Source: Planococcus shenhongbingii (GTDB taxonomy: Bacteria > Bacillota > Bacilli > Bacillales_A > Planococcaceae). From it: DNA of 64,000 bases. Location of the stretch: the NCBI RefSeq assembly GCF_030413635.1, contig NZ_CP129235.1, positions 2,976,001-3,040,000 of the forward strand, read 5' to 3'. A program made the position numbers and the translations under genes. The notes under the pieces were generated by a model that was not told the DNA's origin, ran no database searches, and saw only the letters and a program-made list of their open reading frames with translations. Shown here one piece after another: positions 43,337 to 53,525 of the stretch (the stretch's first letter is position 1; each line of letters opens with the position of its first letter).

Positions 43337-44527
43337 TTATTTGCCTTGCAATGATTTCAATGCCTTCGTGCTGATAAACTTATATAAAATTGAAAATGTA
43401 TAGCTATTAAACAATAGTTTCGTCGCTTTTCGAATATCTAATCCTGGATAATAATATTCATATTGGCTGTGGATGAAACTCTTGCTCTTGCCCATACTTT
43501 TGACTGGCTGTGAAGTATCATAAAGGAAAATTTGATCCCCTGGAATATCATGGTAGACATTTTCCTCAATCGGCTTTAGCGCCATACCGTATTGCCTTAG
43601 AATTTTGTAGGGATAATTGTTCACCGATAACAAAAATCCGTCTATCATTAGATTTTTCTTTGTTCCATATAAATCAATCGTACAGCGGTCCGGGTAATTG
43701 CTGAAATGCGCACTCAGATTGTAATTCTCGCAAAATGCATCATAGACCGCCATTGTGTCTTCTATTTCACAAAACTTATAATGATCTTTCACACGATCGA
43801 GTGGCACTTGTGCAGATGAGTTTGCCTTCCAAAAGTGCTGGCCAATATCACCAAAATTAGTCGTCAGTGAATCATACGGATACACAAAAAACTTATTCTC
43901 CTCTATCAGATATTTAGTGAAATACTTTTTCCATGATGATTTTGGCCAGCCTGCAATGTTTTCTGGCACCTTATCCCAGCCATCGTCTTTCGTGTCTTTT
44001 TCATACCACTCTCTGAAGTCAAGCCAGTGCCTTACAGTCCAGAGCTGACCTGACGAAGCCGCAATCTGTAAAAAGAAGACATCATGCTCTTCCTTAATCG
44101 GTGAAAATGGTAATTTCGCTGTTTCATTGAATTTATGAGAGTAAAGTGAGATACCCGAAACCTTTTTATTGTCCTTATAGAATTCCAGTGCACTCAATGC
44201 ATACAAATAAAAATTCTTTGCTACAAAGACATCATCTTCAAGAACAATGATATTATCGTATTGTTCGGTCAGATCACCGCATTGTAAGATATGTTTTCTT
44301 AATCCCAGATTCTGCTCGTGGATTATTACCTTCTTTTCTCCGAACTTCCAATCGAATGAATCAGCAATTTCTTTTACTTTATCCGGTCCCCCATGGTCAA
44401 TGCTGATAATAAGCCTCACGCTGTAATCCAAATAACTGGCCCTACTTAAAGAAGCCAGTAAGCGGCTTAAAGATTCCGGACGATTGTATGCTACTGCTAC
44501 CAGTGTAATCGCCATTTTCCCTGTCAT
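43337..44527 (-). CDS. GT-A fold glycosyltransferase
   Basis: Cytoplasmic or membrane-associated transferase of 396 residues. The start ITLVAVAYNRPESLSRLLASL is the usual GT2/GNT-I-like nucleotide-binding strand, followed by IISIDHGG and the metal-binding IIVLEDDVFV (DXD-like, near 92-101). The C-terminal half has no known motif. Family members transfer GlcNAc or other sugars; the sugar is unknown here. It begins 15 bases after the gmd stop, so tight co-translation with gmd is likely and GDP-linked sugars may be its donors. Confidence 0.85.
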   Translation of the reverse strand: MTGKMAITLVAVAYNRPESLSRLLASLSRASYLDYSVRLIISIDHGGPDKVKEIADSFDWKFGEKKVIIHEQNLGLRKHILQCGDLTEQYDNIIVLEDDVFVAKNFYLYALSALEFYKDNKKVSGISLYSHKFNETAKLPFSPIKEEHDVFFLQIAASSGQLWTVRHWLDFREWYEKDTKDDGWDKVPENIAGWPKSSWKKYFTKYLIEENKFFVYPYDSLTTNFGDIGQHFWKANSSAQVPLDRVKDHYKFCEIEDTMAVYDAFCENYNLSAHFSNYPDRCTIDLYGTKKNLMIDGFLLSVNNYPYKILRQYGMALKPIEENVYHDIPGDQIFLYDTSQPVKSMGKSKSFIHSQYEYYYPGLDIRKATKLLFNSYTFSILYKFISTKALKSLQGK

Positions 44528-44542
44528 TTTAGTCCCCCCTCA

Positions 44543-45595
44543 TTAATCGAACATTTTCCTCTCGGTGCCTTCTTGCTCTACTTTTTTCATATCTGCTTCT
44601 ACCATGATTCTCACCAATTCTTGAAATGAAGTTCTTGTTGGGTTCCATCCCAGTAAAGTCTTCGCCTTTGTCGGATCCCCCAATAACTGATCGACTTCTG
44701 CTGGGCGAAAGAACTTCGAATCGACTTCAACGACTACATCACCATTTTTCTTGTTTAATCCTTTCTCCTCCACTCCATGCCCTTTCCACTCCAACTCAAT
44801 GCCCGCTTGGCGAAATGCGAATTCCACAAATTCACGTACTGAATGCATCTCCCCCGTAGCGATAACAAAATCTTCAGGCTTATCATGCTGGAGAATAAGC
44901 CACATGCATTCTACATAATCTTTCGCATACCCCCAATCGCGACGGGCGTCCAAGTTCCCTAGACTCAGCTTTTCCTGTTTTCCTTGTGAAATCCTTGCTG
45001 CCGCAAGAGTGATTTTTCGTGTCACAAACGTTTCTCCGCGCCGCTCTGATTCATGATTAAAAAGTATGCCATTAACCGCAAACATATTATATGATTCCCT
45101 GTAATTCTTTGTTATCCAATATCCGTAGATTTTTGCTACACCGTATGGTGAGCGTGGATAAAAAGGAGTTGTTTCTTTTTGTGGAATCTCCTGAACCTTG
45201 CCAAAAAGTTCCGAGGTAGAGGCTTGATAAATTCGAGTCTTCTGAGCCAATCCAAGCATCCGTACTGCTTCAAGAATTTTCAATGTCCCTGCCGCATCAA
45301 CTTCCTGTGTGTATTCTGGCATTTCAAAAGAAACTTGAACATGTGACTGAGCTGCCAAATTATAAATCTCATCCGGCTGCAGACTGTTGATTATGCGGAT
45401 AATATTTGATGTATCAGTTACATCCCCATAATGCAAATAAAAGTTTTTCCTGCTAATTACTTCTTCTAGCCTCTCTTGGTTGTATGTAGAGCTTCTTCGA
45501 ATAATGCCGTGTACTTCGTAATCCTTTTCCAGTAGGAACTCCGCTAAAAAAGAACCATCTTGACCTGTTATTCCCGTTATCAATGCTTTTTTCAT
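44543..45595 (-). CDS. gmd: GDP-mannose 4,6-dehydratase
   Basis: Converts GDP-mannose to GDP-4-keto-6-deoxymannose with bound NADP. 350 residues: [20 protein letters not shown] (8-27) is the NADP-binding loop, then [19 protein letters not shown], and the catalytic YGVAK near 155-159 followed by [20 protein letters not shown], the hallmark of Gmd. Length is usual. Its ATG overlaps the fcl stop in ATGA, and GGAGGGG within the fcl end is the ribosome binding site, so the two consecutive pathway enzymes are translationally coupled. Confidence 0.96.
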   Translation of the reverse strand: MKKALITGITGQDGSFLAEFLLEKDYEVHGIIRRSSTYNQERLEEVISRKNFYLHYGDVTDTSNIIRIINSLQPDEIYNLAAQSHVQVSFEMPEYTQEVDAAGTLKILEAVRMLGLAQKTRIYQASTSELFGKVQEIPQKETTPFYPRSPYGVAKIYGYWITKNYRESYNMFAVNGILFNHESERRGETFVTRKITLAAARISQGKQEKLSLGNLDARRDWGYAKDYVECMWLILQHDKPEDFVIATGEMHSVREFVEFAFRQAGIELEWKGHGVEEKGLNKKNGDVVVEVDSKFFRPAEVDQLLGDPTKAKTLLGWNPTRTSFQELVRIMVEADMKKVEQEGTERKMFD

Positions 45596-46557
45596 ATACC
45601 CCTCCGCTTGTTCGCCATTAATGTAGCATCTGCTTCATTTTCTAAAAACCAGTTATATGCTAAAGCTAACCCTTCTGACAAGGAAGTAGGTGCCTTCCAT
45701 CCCATGCTTCTCAGCCGGGAGACATCGACCAGCTTCCTCGGTGTGCCATCCGGCTTTTTGGTGTCGAAAACAATCTTTCCATTATAGCCGACAGTTTCTT
45801 TCACTTTCTCAGCCAACATGCTTATCGGCATGTCTTTCCCTGTCCCGATATTAATAAGCTCACTGCTTTTATAATTATTCATAAGAAAAAGCAGAGCATC
45901 CGCCAAATCTTCCGAATACAGAAATTCACGCCGTGGTTCCCCTGTTCCCCACACCACCACAGCTTCATCTCCTTTTACTTTTGCTTCGTGGAATTTTCTT
46001 ATCAAAGCCGGCAAGACATGCGAACTATGCAAGTCGTAATTATCATATGGACCATACAGATTAGTAGGCATAACCGAAATAAAATCGGTACCGTATTGTT
46101 TGTTATAGGCTTCGCACATTTTGATGCCAGCGATTTTAGCTATGGCATATGGTTCATTGGTTGGCTCAAGTAATCCCGTTAAAAGGGACTCTTCTCTCAT
46201 CGGCTGTGGAGCATACTTCGGATATACACATGTGCTGCCAAGAAAAAGCAGCTTCTTTACACCAAATTGATGTGATGCATCAATGACATTCGTCTGTATC
46301 ATCAAGTTATCCCGAATAAAATCTGCCGGAAATTCATTATTGGCTATAATTCCTCCCACCCGCGCAGCTGCCAGGAAAACATAATCCGGCTTTTCTTTTT
46401 GAAAGAATTCATCTACTTCTTCCCGTCGTGTCAAATCAAGCTCTTGACTTGTTCTGTACACCAGATTCCAGTATCCTTTCTCTTCTAGTTTCCGCTTGAT
46501 CGCCGAACCTACAAGCCCCCTGTGACCTGCTATATAAATTTTCGAGTCCAATTCCAT
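45592..46557 (-). CDS. fcl: GDP-L-fucose synthase
   Basis: Epimerises and reduces GDP-4-keto-6-deoxymannose to GDP-L-fucose with NADPH. 321 residues: [19 protein letters not shown] (8-26), [25 protein letters not shown], catalytic YAIAK near 136-140, and [10 protein letters not shown]. It has the usual length and overlaps gmd by four bases. With ManA, ManC and Gmd it closes the path from fructose-6-phosphate to GDP-L-fucose except for phosphomannomutase, which must come from elsewhere. So the polymer probably contains L-fucose or a derivative. Confidence 0.95.
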   Translation of the reverse strand: MELDSKIYIAGHRGLVGSAIKRKLEEKGYWNLVYRTSQELDLTRREEVDEFFQKEKPDYVFLAAARVGGIIANNEFPADFIRDNLMIQTNVIDASHQFGVKKLLFLGSTCVYPKYAPQPMREESLLTGLLEPTNEPYAIAKIAGIKMCEAYNKQYGTDFISVMPTNLYGPYDNYDLHSSHVLPALIRKFHEAKVKGDEAVVVWGTGEPRREFLYSEDLADALLFLMNNYKSSELINIGTGKDMPISMLAEKVKETVGYNGKIVFDTKKPDGTPRKLVDVSRLRSMGWKAPTSLSEGLALAYNWFLENEADATLMANKRRGI

Positions 46558-46647
46558 ATCATCTTCACCCTTTCATATCCCAAAAAGGAAATAACATTTT
46601 ACCATCGTTTGAGATTATCGATTGCACCTGTTCCTGCTAACATCTCT

Positions 46648-47967
46648 CTAAAGTGACCAGTAATGTATACCATGCTTTTCTACATCTGTTTGATTCAATA
46701 TACTCTTCACATCAATCAACACCTTTTCATCATCGCAATGCTGTCCAAACAACTTATTGTAATCTTCAGAAGCCATCTCTTTAAATTCTTCATGTGCCAC
46801 AGCAAGGACGATACAGTCGACTTCCTCAAGCACTTCGATGTCAATCAAATCGATATTATATTCTTCTTTTGCCAGAATTTTATCCGCTTGCGGGTCAACC
46901 AAATAGGGCTTTATTTTGTACTCTTCAAGTTTTTCAACAATGTCGAATACCTTCGAGTTCCGGATATCCGGGCAGTTTTCTTTGAACGTAACACCCAATA
47001 TAGCAACTTTCGCCTGTTTGACTTGTTTATTAGCAAGAATCAATTTCTTAATAATTGCTTCTCCGATAAAAGCGCCCATCGAGTCATTAATTTTTCGGCC
47101 GGATAGGATAATCTGAGAATGGTATCCCAGTTTTTGAGCCTCATAGATGAAATAATATGGATCCACTCCTATGCAATGGCCCCCAACCAACCCAGGATAA
47201 AATCCAAGTGAGTTCCATTTCGTGTTCATCGCTTCCACGACTTCGGACGTTTTAATGTCCATCTTGTCAAAAACTATTGCAAGCTCATTCATAAAGGCAA
47301 TGTTGATATCACGCTGGCTGTTTTCTACCACTTTCGCCGCTTCAGCTACCTTAATGGAGGAAGCCTGATGAATTCCTGCCTTCACTACTATCTCGTAAAG
47401 TTCTGTAATCATCACGAGACTTTCATCATCGATTCCTGAGACGATTTTTACTATGTTCTCCAGTTTGTTAACTTGATCCCCCGGATTGATCCGTTCAGGT
47501 GAATAGCCCACTTTGAAATCAACTTTAGACACAAGACCGGATTCCTGCTCCAATATCGGTATACAAACATCCTCTGTGACTCCCGGATAGACAGTCGATT
47601 CATACACGACAATTGAGCCTTTCACTAAATTCCGTCCAATTATTTTGCTCGCCTCTTCAACAGGCTTAAGATTCGGACTCTTATCACTATTGATAGGTGT
47701 AGGCACTGCAACAATATGAATTTTCGCTTGGCGCAGGTCCTTCTCATCAGCCGTAAATAAAATCTGGGCCTGTTTAATCTTTTCATTTCCGACTTCTTTA
47801 GTTGGATCGATGCCAGACTTGTACATATCGACTTTGTCATTATCTAAGTCAAAGCCAATTACTGACACATGCTCAGAAAATGACACAGCCAGCGGCAAAC
47901 CTACATATCCAAGCCCAATAATTGATATCTTCTCTTTCTGGTTTTTGATATCTGAAATCAAACTCAT
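46648..47967 (-). CDS. nucleotide sugar dehydrogenase (UDP-HexNAc dehydrogenase type)
   Basis: NAD-dependent enzyme that oxidises C6 of a UDP-sugar to the uronic acid. 439 residues from ATG 47967 behind a GGGGGAG stretch. Motifs: ISIIGLGYVGLPLAVSF near residues 14-30, VAVPTP, YESTVYPGVTE, and the active-site cysteine in GGHCIGVDPYY. The pattern is closer to the WbpO/TviB/WecC group (UDP-N-acetylhexosamine) than to UDP-glucose dehydrogenase of the TuaD type. First gene of the operon, 90 bases ahead of fcl. It gives the polymer an acidic sugar; exact substrate uncertain. Confidence 0.9.
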   Translation of the reverse strand: MSLISDIKNQKEKISIIGLGYVGLPLAVSFSEHVSVIGFDLDNDKVDMYKSGIDPTKEVGNEKIKQAQILFTADEKDLRQAKIHIVAVPTPINSDKSPNLKPVEEASKIIGRNLVKGSIVVYESTVYPGVTEDVCIPILEQESGLVSKVDFKVGYSPERINPGDQVNKLENIVKIVSGIDDESLVMITELYEIVVKAGIHQASSIKVAEAAKVVENSQRDINIAFMNELAIVFDKMDIKTSEVVEAMNTKWNSLGFYPGLVGGHCIGVDPYYFIYEAQKLGYHSQIILSGRKINDSMGAFIGEAIIKKLILANKQVKQAKVAILGVTFKENCPDIRNSKVFDIVEKLEEYKIKPYLVDPQADKILAKEEYNIDLIDIEVLEEVDCIVLAVAHEEFKEMASEDYNKLFGQHCDDEKVLIDVKSILNQTDVEKHGIHYWSL

Positions 47968-48342
47968 GTCCTTTTCTCCCCCATCGGTTATTAAATTCAA
48001 AAAAAGTTATTAACACGTTATTTTAATTTAACAACATAAACGACGAAATATCTATACTTATTATTGAATATTCAGATTTTTTTATACAATTTCATATTAT
48101 ATGAGTATTTTGTAATGTCTTTTATCTATTAGTTGGTTTTATTTATAATTCCATTTAGTTTCTGTATTTTTAAAAAAGGGGAAATCATAAAACCTGCTTC
48201 TAGTTAAAAGTTTTTATCCGTTCCTTCAAGGCACATCAATATAATTCTTGGTTTGCAAGAGAGTCAATTTAAGAAGGTTAATAATTATGATTGAGGGGTA
48301 TTTAATAATTCAATTCAATTTACTAAAAAGGGGAAATGCAAA
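47968..48342. other. divergent promoter region of capsule operon and aldo/keto reductase
   Basis: 375 AT-rich bases. A minus-strand promoter candidate lies at 48238-48267, which would give the capsule transcript a leader of about 260 bases. No other gene was seen; the leader is long enough for a regulatory RNA, but no known fold was recognised. Confidence 0.5.
48238..48267 (-). promoter_or_regulatory. candidate promoter of the exopolysaccharide operon
   Basis: On the minus strand TTGACT (complement of 48262-48267), 18 bases, TATATT (complement of 48238-48243). It is the best sigma-A-like pair upstream of the first operon gene; spacing is one base above optimum. Confidence 0.45.
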
Positions 48343-49167
48343 TTGAAATTTGCAACTTTAAACAATGGATTAAAAATGCCACAACTTGGCTTCGGAGTTT
48401 GGCAAGTGCCGGACGATCAGGCAACCACAGCTGTATCAAAAGCAATCGAAATAGGCTACCGTTCCATCGACACGGCAATGATTTACAAGAATGAAAAGGG
48501 TGTCGGAAAAGCAATCAAAGATTCCGGTATTTCACCTGAAGAGTTCTTCATCACGACGAAGGTCTGGAACAGCGATCACGGCTATGACAACGCATTACGC
48601 GCTTATGAAGAAAGCCTAGAGCGTTTAGGCCTTGATTTTGTCGATCTTTATCTGATTCATTGGCCGACACCAAACTACGATCAATATGTCGATACATATA
48701 AAGCCCTTGAAAAGCTTTATAAAGATGGACGTGTTAAAGCGATTGGTGTTTGCAATTTTGAAGTTGAGCATTTGAAGCGCCTACTGGCAGAATGTGAAGT
48801 GACGCCTGTCTTAAATCAGATTGAATGCCATCCATACTTGGCTCAAAACGACTTGAAGGAATTCTGTGCGAAACATGATATTTTTATTGAAGCTTGGAGC
48901 CCACTAGACCAAGGTGGCGAAGTGCTTCAGGACAAAACTATTCAGCAAATCGCACAAGCTCATGGCAAATCACCGGCACAAGCGGTCCTTCGCTGGCACT
49001 TGCAAAACAATACCATTGTCATTCCGAAATCTGTAACACCATCCCGGATCAAAGAAAATTTTCAAGTATTCGATTTCGAATTATCAGTTGATGAAATTGA
49101 ACAAATCAATGGACTGAATATAAACCGCCGCAAAGGCTCCCATCCGAATGAAATGCATATGGGTTAA
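48343..49167 (+). CDS. aldo/keto reductase
   Basis: Cytoplasmic NADPH-dependent reductase, 274 residues, close to the B. subtilis YvgN/YtbE type that reduces methylglyoxal and other aldehydes. The tetrad is visible: Asp and Tyr in SIDTAMIYKNE, Lys in ITTKVW, His in YLIHWP; IPKSVTPSRIKEN binds the NADPH phosphate. The start is TTG at 48343, since AAAAGGGG has correct spacing and no in-frame ATG is near. The ORF is divergent from the capsule operon and separates it from the flippase gene pair, possibly an insertion into a formerly continuous locus. Confidence 0.92.
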   Translation: MKFATLNNGLKMPQLGFGVWQVPDDQATTAVSKAIEIGYRSIDTAMIYKNEKGVGKAIKDSGISPEEFFITTKVWNSDHGYDNALRAYEESLERLGLDFVDLYLIHWPTPNYDQYVDTYKALEKLYKDGRVKAIGVCNFEVEHLKRLLAECEVTPVLNQIECHPYLAQNDLKEFCAKHDIFIEAWSPLDQGGEVLQDKTIQQIAQAHGKSPAQAVLRWHLQNNTIVIPKSVTPSRIKENFQVFDFELSVDEIEQINGLNINRRKGSHPNEMHMG

Positions 49168-49592
49168 TATTTTTACGTTGTTTAAGTTATAGAACCATCC
49201 GCCTGATTGACACACTTAAGAACGTTGAACATCAGATTTAAGCAACCCAAAAAAATAAGCTCAGTATTTCATCACGCTTATTATTAATTTGCTTTAGTGA
49301 TGTATTTCATCTTAAGTAACCGATATATCTTTCGGGTTCTTGCAACAAGTATTCAAAGTATCTCTGGATTTAGAGGAAATCATGTCACGCTTCAAAATCC
49401 CATCAAAAGTTACGGTAGCAAGAGAAAGCAGCTTCACATCAAGGATTTGAATTTCGCTTATATCCCGCCTCAGTTTATGTTTGCTTCCGCTTAATTTTTC
49501 CCATAAAAAATAGCCCCTCTACTGTAAGTTTAATAATTAACAGTAGAGGGGTTTATTTACTAGGGCAATTGAAGAATGTTTAAAACACTTTA
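49168..49592. other. convergent intergenic region
   Basis: 425 bases with a weak AT-rich hairpin after the reductase (near 49252-49290) and the strong terminator at 49504-49558. A 65-codon plus-strand frame (49297-49494) has no ribosome binding site and is not considered a gene. Confidence 0.5.
49504..49558. terminator. bidirectional terminator
   Basis: CCCCTCTACTGT (49514-49525) pairs perfectly with 49540-49551. T-rich sequence follows on both strands; it ends the asparagine-synthase-like gene on minus. Confidence 0.85.
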
Positions 49593-51419
49593 TTATTTCA
49601 GACTCATAATAGAGGTCAGTTTCATATCTTCTTTTACTAAGTCTTCTTCAACTAATTCCGAAATTTTCTGATTACTATATAAAGTTTGCAGCAAATTTAT
49701 TTTTTGAGTTACCGTAAGTTCATTGCTTTTAAAAACTTTATTTAAATCTTTCATAATGAATACATCATCCATTACGATGCTGCCATTGCTATATTTTTCA
49801 ATATATTTTTTAACTTCCTCGCTCTCAAAAAGCAAGTCCCATTCACCCCATGGCCCTTGGTATTCTTTAACTAGCCCAATCTTTGTAGAAATCTGTTGAT
49901 ATCCCCACACCCAAAATTGAATGAAACTATTGATATACCACGGGAAATATGGCAATCGTCCATCTGAATGAAATAGCCATTTTGTTTTCTTAAAATAAGG
50001 TTTTGCCGTTTTATGAAAAAGCCGGCGATTAAGCATCCACTTTTGGGATGCCATCGCGCTTATCTTCACTACATGGTTAGCCATAAAAGGTTCGTAACTT
50101 CTGAAAAGACGACGATTTACATGTAAATTAGGAATCGCGTAATTCATCGAACTCGGCCAGAGTTCAAACCATTCTTCGGCTGTTTTTTCCCGAAAACTGC
50201 GTACGAAATTTAAGTGTTCGGTACGTCGCTTAGCAACTTCTTGTAGAATTTGTTTTGAAAAGACAGAACTTATGATTTGATCTCCCCTCGAATGGTTCCG
50301 CCTTTTCATTTGGGGCATGAAAGGTAATCGTCCAATCACTTTCGGCTTTACTATACAATCTCCTTTTAACAATGAATCGGAATAAAAGCCTCCAAATACT
50401 GCCCGAAACTTCAATAAATTGCTTTTCTTATAAAATTTTAATGTATGAGCATGAATATATTCAGCTCCATCGCCAATCATATCTGCTGCTGCCGGTAAAA
50501 TCTCCAAGTAATGTGTTTTTTCACGTGTAAATAAATTGAACTGTACTCCGTAAGCGTCTGCAGTCTTTTTTGCTCTAATTCCTTCACGGTTCATAGAATT
50601 TAAATAGATGAACGCTTCTCGTTTGCTCTGATTTGGCAAAAGACCAGACAATAATCGAGAATCTTCCCCTCCACTAATGAATTGTGCAATATTAGGCATA
50701 CCTTTCGTCACTTTTGCGACATAAACTTCCAACGCTTCTCTTAAATCTTCCGCTGCTTTATCGATTGACAGTTTATTTGAACATTCCGCCGGAATCCAAT
50801 AAGATTCTGACTTCAAAAGTGTAGTTGCAGGTTTCTTGAAATGTATGGAAGCTGGAGCGATTTGAAACAAATGTTGATAGACTGTGTAAGGGTACGTCAC
50901 AACTCCCGATAGGATGAAATCAACTTTAGCTACCACATCAACGTTTAAATGTTGATTTGCAGCTCTCGCAAGTGCATCAGAATGAGTAGATAACATTAGT
51001 GTACTGGTATTTTGATAAACGAATACAGGTATGAAGGACATTATATCTGTAATGCAAAAAATCTCAGAAGTCTTTTTATTAATGATCAGTATATTAAAAG
51101 GTCCGCTTAAATCTTCATCCCAACACATTTCCCCTTTTTTCCATCGATTAAAAATAGCTTTGGTTCCTTCAGTACTGGGATCTTCGTTCAAGAATAAATT
51201 ATCTCGAAAATATAGAACCGGACCGCCGATTACGACACAAAGATAATCAGAGTCCTCATATTCGTTAAATCCGTTATATAAGTTTCTGCTGACCGCTAAG
51301 GATCCCCAATTTCCATGATATTCTTTGACTTCTGGAAAGTCCTCGTGATAAATCAAATGGATTTCCTTTTTTAAAACTCCCGCTTCCGTCATTTGATTCG
51401 AATAAATAAAATCACTCAT
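49593..51419 (-). CDS. asparagine-synthase-like protein of a polysaccharide locus
   Basis: 608-residue protein with a degenerate N-terminal Ntn-like domain and a synthetase domain. The N-terminus reads MSDF, so the catalytic Cys2 of glutamine-dependent asparagine synthetase is absent; it cannot use glutamine in the known way. The ATP pyrophosphatase loop is kept as FISGGEDSRLL (near 263-273). Proteins of this kind occur in polysaccharide clusters and lasso-peptide systems and may form an amide on a uronic acid. It is 33 bases downstream of the flippase gene, which suggests amidation of the exported glycan; inference. Confidence 0.78.
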   Translation of the reverse strand: MSDFIYSNQMTEAGVLKKEIHLIYHEDFPEVKEYHGNWGSLAVSRNLYNGFNEYEDSDYLCVVIGGPVLYFRDNLFLNEDPSTEGTKAIFNRWKKGEMCWDEDLSGPFNILIINKKTSEIFCITDIMSFIPVFVYQNTSTLMLSTHSDALARAANQHLNVDVVAKVDFILSGVVTYPYTVYQHLFQIAPASIHFKKPATTLLKSESYWIPAECSNKLSIDKAAEDLREALEVYVAKVTKGMPNIAQFISGGEDSRLLSGLLPNQSKREAFIYLNSMNREGIRAKKTADAYGVQFNLFTREKTHYLEILPAAADMIGDGAEYIHAHTLKFYKKSNLLKFRAVFGGFYSDSLLKGDCIVKPKVIGRLPFMPQMKRRNHSRGDQIISSVFSKQILQEVAKRRTEHLNFVRSFREKTAEEWFELWPSSMNYAIPNLHVNRRLFRSYEPFMANHVVKISAMASQKWMLNRRLFHKTAKPYFKKTKWLFHSDGRLPYFPWYINSFIQFWVWGYQQISTKIGLVKEYQGPWGEWDLLFESEEVKKYIEKYSNGSIVMDDVFIMKDLNKVFKSNELTVTQKINLLQTLYSNQKISELVEEDLVKEDMKLTSIMSLK

Positions 51420-51452
51420 TTTATCCCTCGTTTCCCTTAAGAAGTAGTTGCT

Positions 51453-52742
51453 TTAAATCTTTTGATCGTGTTTTTTGCTAATATGTAAAGTAATTGCAAT
51501 GAACACTACATTTAGAATTGCACCTGTAATGGAAAACAGGGCAATAGCAATCAAATCGCTCTTATATACATAAAACCCGATGACCAATGCTGCAATTCGA
51601 CTCACCAGCGTAACGATGGTGCTGCATAATTGAAATGCTTGGGCAGATAAAGCTGGCAAGGCTGTCACACTTGCTTTATTTAAAAATTTAAAAAAGGACC
51701 AAAGTGCAATCCACCTTGCATATTCACCAGCCATCCCCCACTCATCACCAAAAACAAAACGGAAGAGTGCTGGCCCGTAGAAAATTACAATGATATAAGG
51801 CAGGATACCGACAACACCTAAATAATAAGTCGCTTTCTTAATTAGATTCGTCATCTTTTCTCCATTATTTGCTGCTTCGGATATTCTGGGATAAAAAACA
51901 TCTCCGACAGACTTGCCGATCAGTTGCGAAGGAATCGATAGTACAGTGTAGCCAATTGAATAAAAACCAGCCGAAGCAGGGCCAAAAAAACTGGCTAGCA
52001 ATATGATTGGCAAGCCTTGAGATACGGCGTCTATAAAAACCTCTGGTGCTCTGTATAACGGAAAATCTTTATGTGTAAATGCCAGCTTTTTAATTAATTC
52101 AATTCTTTTCTTTTTAAGTTTGAAATCGAAATTCTCTCTTTTATTAGAAAGAGCAATCATCATTGCCGCCTTTAAACCAATTCCAAATGTCGATAAGAAA
52201 ATAAGTACAGCAGCATTCGGATAAAAAACTCCAATGAAAACCATGCTTCCCTGTAATAGCAAGGCTTGTAGCACTGCAACTTTTGCAGTCACTTTAAATT
52301 GTTTTGTCCGGATTAGCCAGCTTTCTGCTATTTGCAAAACTCCTGAAAACAATGCAACGAACGGAAGAAGAAATAGAAATGGGGAGATGTCTTCAAGATT
52401 GAACAAGTTGATAATCTGATTGTAAAACAATAACAGCATAATGCTTAGAAACCCTGCACTGAACATGGAAATCAAAAAAGAAAGCTGAATCAGTCCTTGA
52501 GTATCCTCTTCCTTCTTCGGTAGTACAATGGCAATTGGATAAGTCAATGCTGATACAGGTCCAACAATAATCACTATAGCCATGAAAGCCCCCATTAATC
52601 CGTAGGCTTCAGGGCCGTACAACCTTGTAATAATAGGGGATAAGGCCATATACACAATTTGAGCCATGGCAGTACCTGTTGCTACAACTATGACATTGCG
52701 CACAAACGGCTTATTGGTTAATTTTTCAACTTGGCTTCTCAT
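51453..52742 (-). CDS. Wzx-type flippase (polysaccharide biosynthesis protein)
   Basis: Multi-pass membrane protein of 429 residues with about twelve hydrophobic segments, MOP/MATE superfamily. Typical features are the start NVIVVATGTAMAQIVYMALSPIITRLYGPEAYG and FFGPASAGFYSIGYTVLSIP in the middle. It flips lipid-linked repeat units for the Wzy polymerase. Together with the operon 36189-47967 it completes a Wzx/Wzy pathway, since that operon has no flippase of its own. First gene of a two-gene transcript. Confidence 0.88.
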   Translation of the reverse strand: MRSQVEKLTNKPFVRNVIVVATGTAMAQIVYMALSPIITRLYGPEAYGLMGAFMAIVIIVGPVSALTYPIAIVLPKKEEDTQGLIQLSFLISMFSAGFLSIMLLLFYNQIINLFNLEDISPFLFLLPFVALFSGVLQIAESWLIRTKQFKVTAKVAVLQALLLQGSMVFIGVFYPNAAVLIFLSTFGIGLKAAMMIALSNKRENFDFKLKKKRIELIKKLAFTHKDFPLYRAPEVFIDAVSQGLPIILLASFFGPASAGFYSIGYTVLSIPSQLIGKSVGDVFYPRISEAANNGEKMTNLIKKATYYLGVVGILPYIIVIFYGPALFRFVFGDEWGMAGEYARWIALWSFFKFLNKASVTALPALSAQAFQLCSTIVTLVSRIAALVIGFYVYKSDLIAIALFSITGAILNVVFIAITLHISKKHDQKI

Positions 52743-53525
52743 CTTACGTTTTATACCGCCTTCCTTTTTCAGAGGGAGAGTCCTTTTTTATTATTTTTGA
52801 AATTGATAAGTGCAATATTAACTGGAAATATATTTCATCTAATATCCCTAAATAGCCAAATGCTTTTTAAAAAATATCTTTTACTTTCAATATTTTTTCC
52901 TTATAAGACTGATGGAGAAAAAGAACCGAAAAATCGATTGATTTTGATATCTAATTATGACAATTATGTAAACAGCTTTGTTTTTACAAAAATTACAATT
53001 TCCTCCTTAAATAAAAATAATTTCTTTTTCGCTAACAAAATATATTATTAAATAATAAAATGACATTCGAAGTACCTTTTTATTTCTATCATTCTATCAT
53101 CAAATCTTTCTATTAAAAAGAAATATATTTAAATTTTCTAAATAATCAGTAAAATATAAAAAGATTTAGATTTTACTATAGTCCTCCCATAGATTATATA
53201 AAAAGGTATAACATCTGCTTTTTGAATACCGATCTATTTATTTGTTACTTCTCAAAATTACAATTTTATTCATCTTGATCCAAAAAGAGGAAATAATAAG
53301 GTTTTAATTTCTTCATAACGTCAGGCGTCCTTTTTTCTATTTAAAAAATTAATCCCCCCTTGTGAAATCCTCAAATTTCAAAAGGGGTTAAATGATTACT
53401 TAGTTGAAAGTTTAGTTTTTTTTACTTTAAAGCGCTATTTCTATTCAATAATACAACTGAGAACAAAACTAAAAGTCAAAATTTCCTTTATATTGAAATA
53501 TCTGGGTTTAATAAAAAAGCCTGTA
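52743..53525. other. long AT-rich intergenic region
   Basis: 783 bases, very AT-rich. It contains the promoter side of the flippase operon and a terminator-like hairpin at 53355-53387. Short frames here, including one of 106 codons from 52731, follow low-complexity Phe/Ile/Lys/Asn codons and lack ribosome binding sites. Confidence 0.55.
53355..53387 (-). terminator. possible terminator of the CapA-like gene
   Basis: CCCCTT and AAGGGG close an inner pairing of TGAAAT with ATTTCA; on the minus strand TTAATTTTTT follows. It is about 140 bases after the stop at 53526, rather far. Confidence 0.5.

Noticed and set aside
49297..49494. 65-codon plus-strand frame after the aldo/keto reductase
   Set aside because: No ribosome binding site, no recognisable motif; it lies between two terminators without a promoter.
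52731..53051. 106-codon plus-strand frame before the flippase gene
   Set aside because: AT-driven Phe/Ile/Asn/Lys composition, no ribosome binding site, and start inside the flippase gene end on the other strand.
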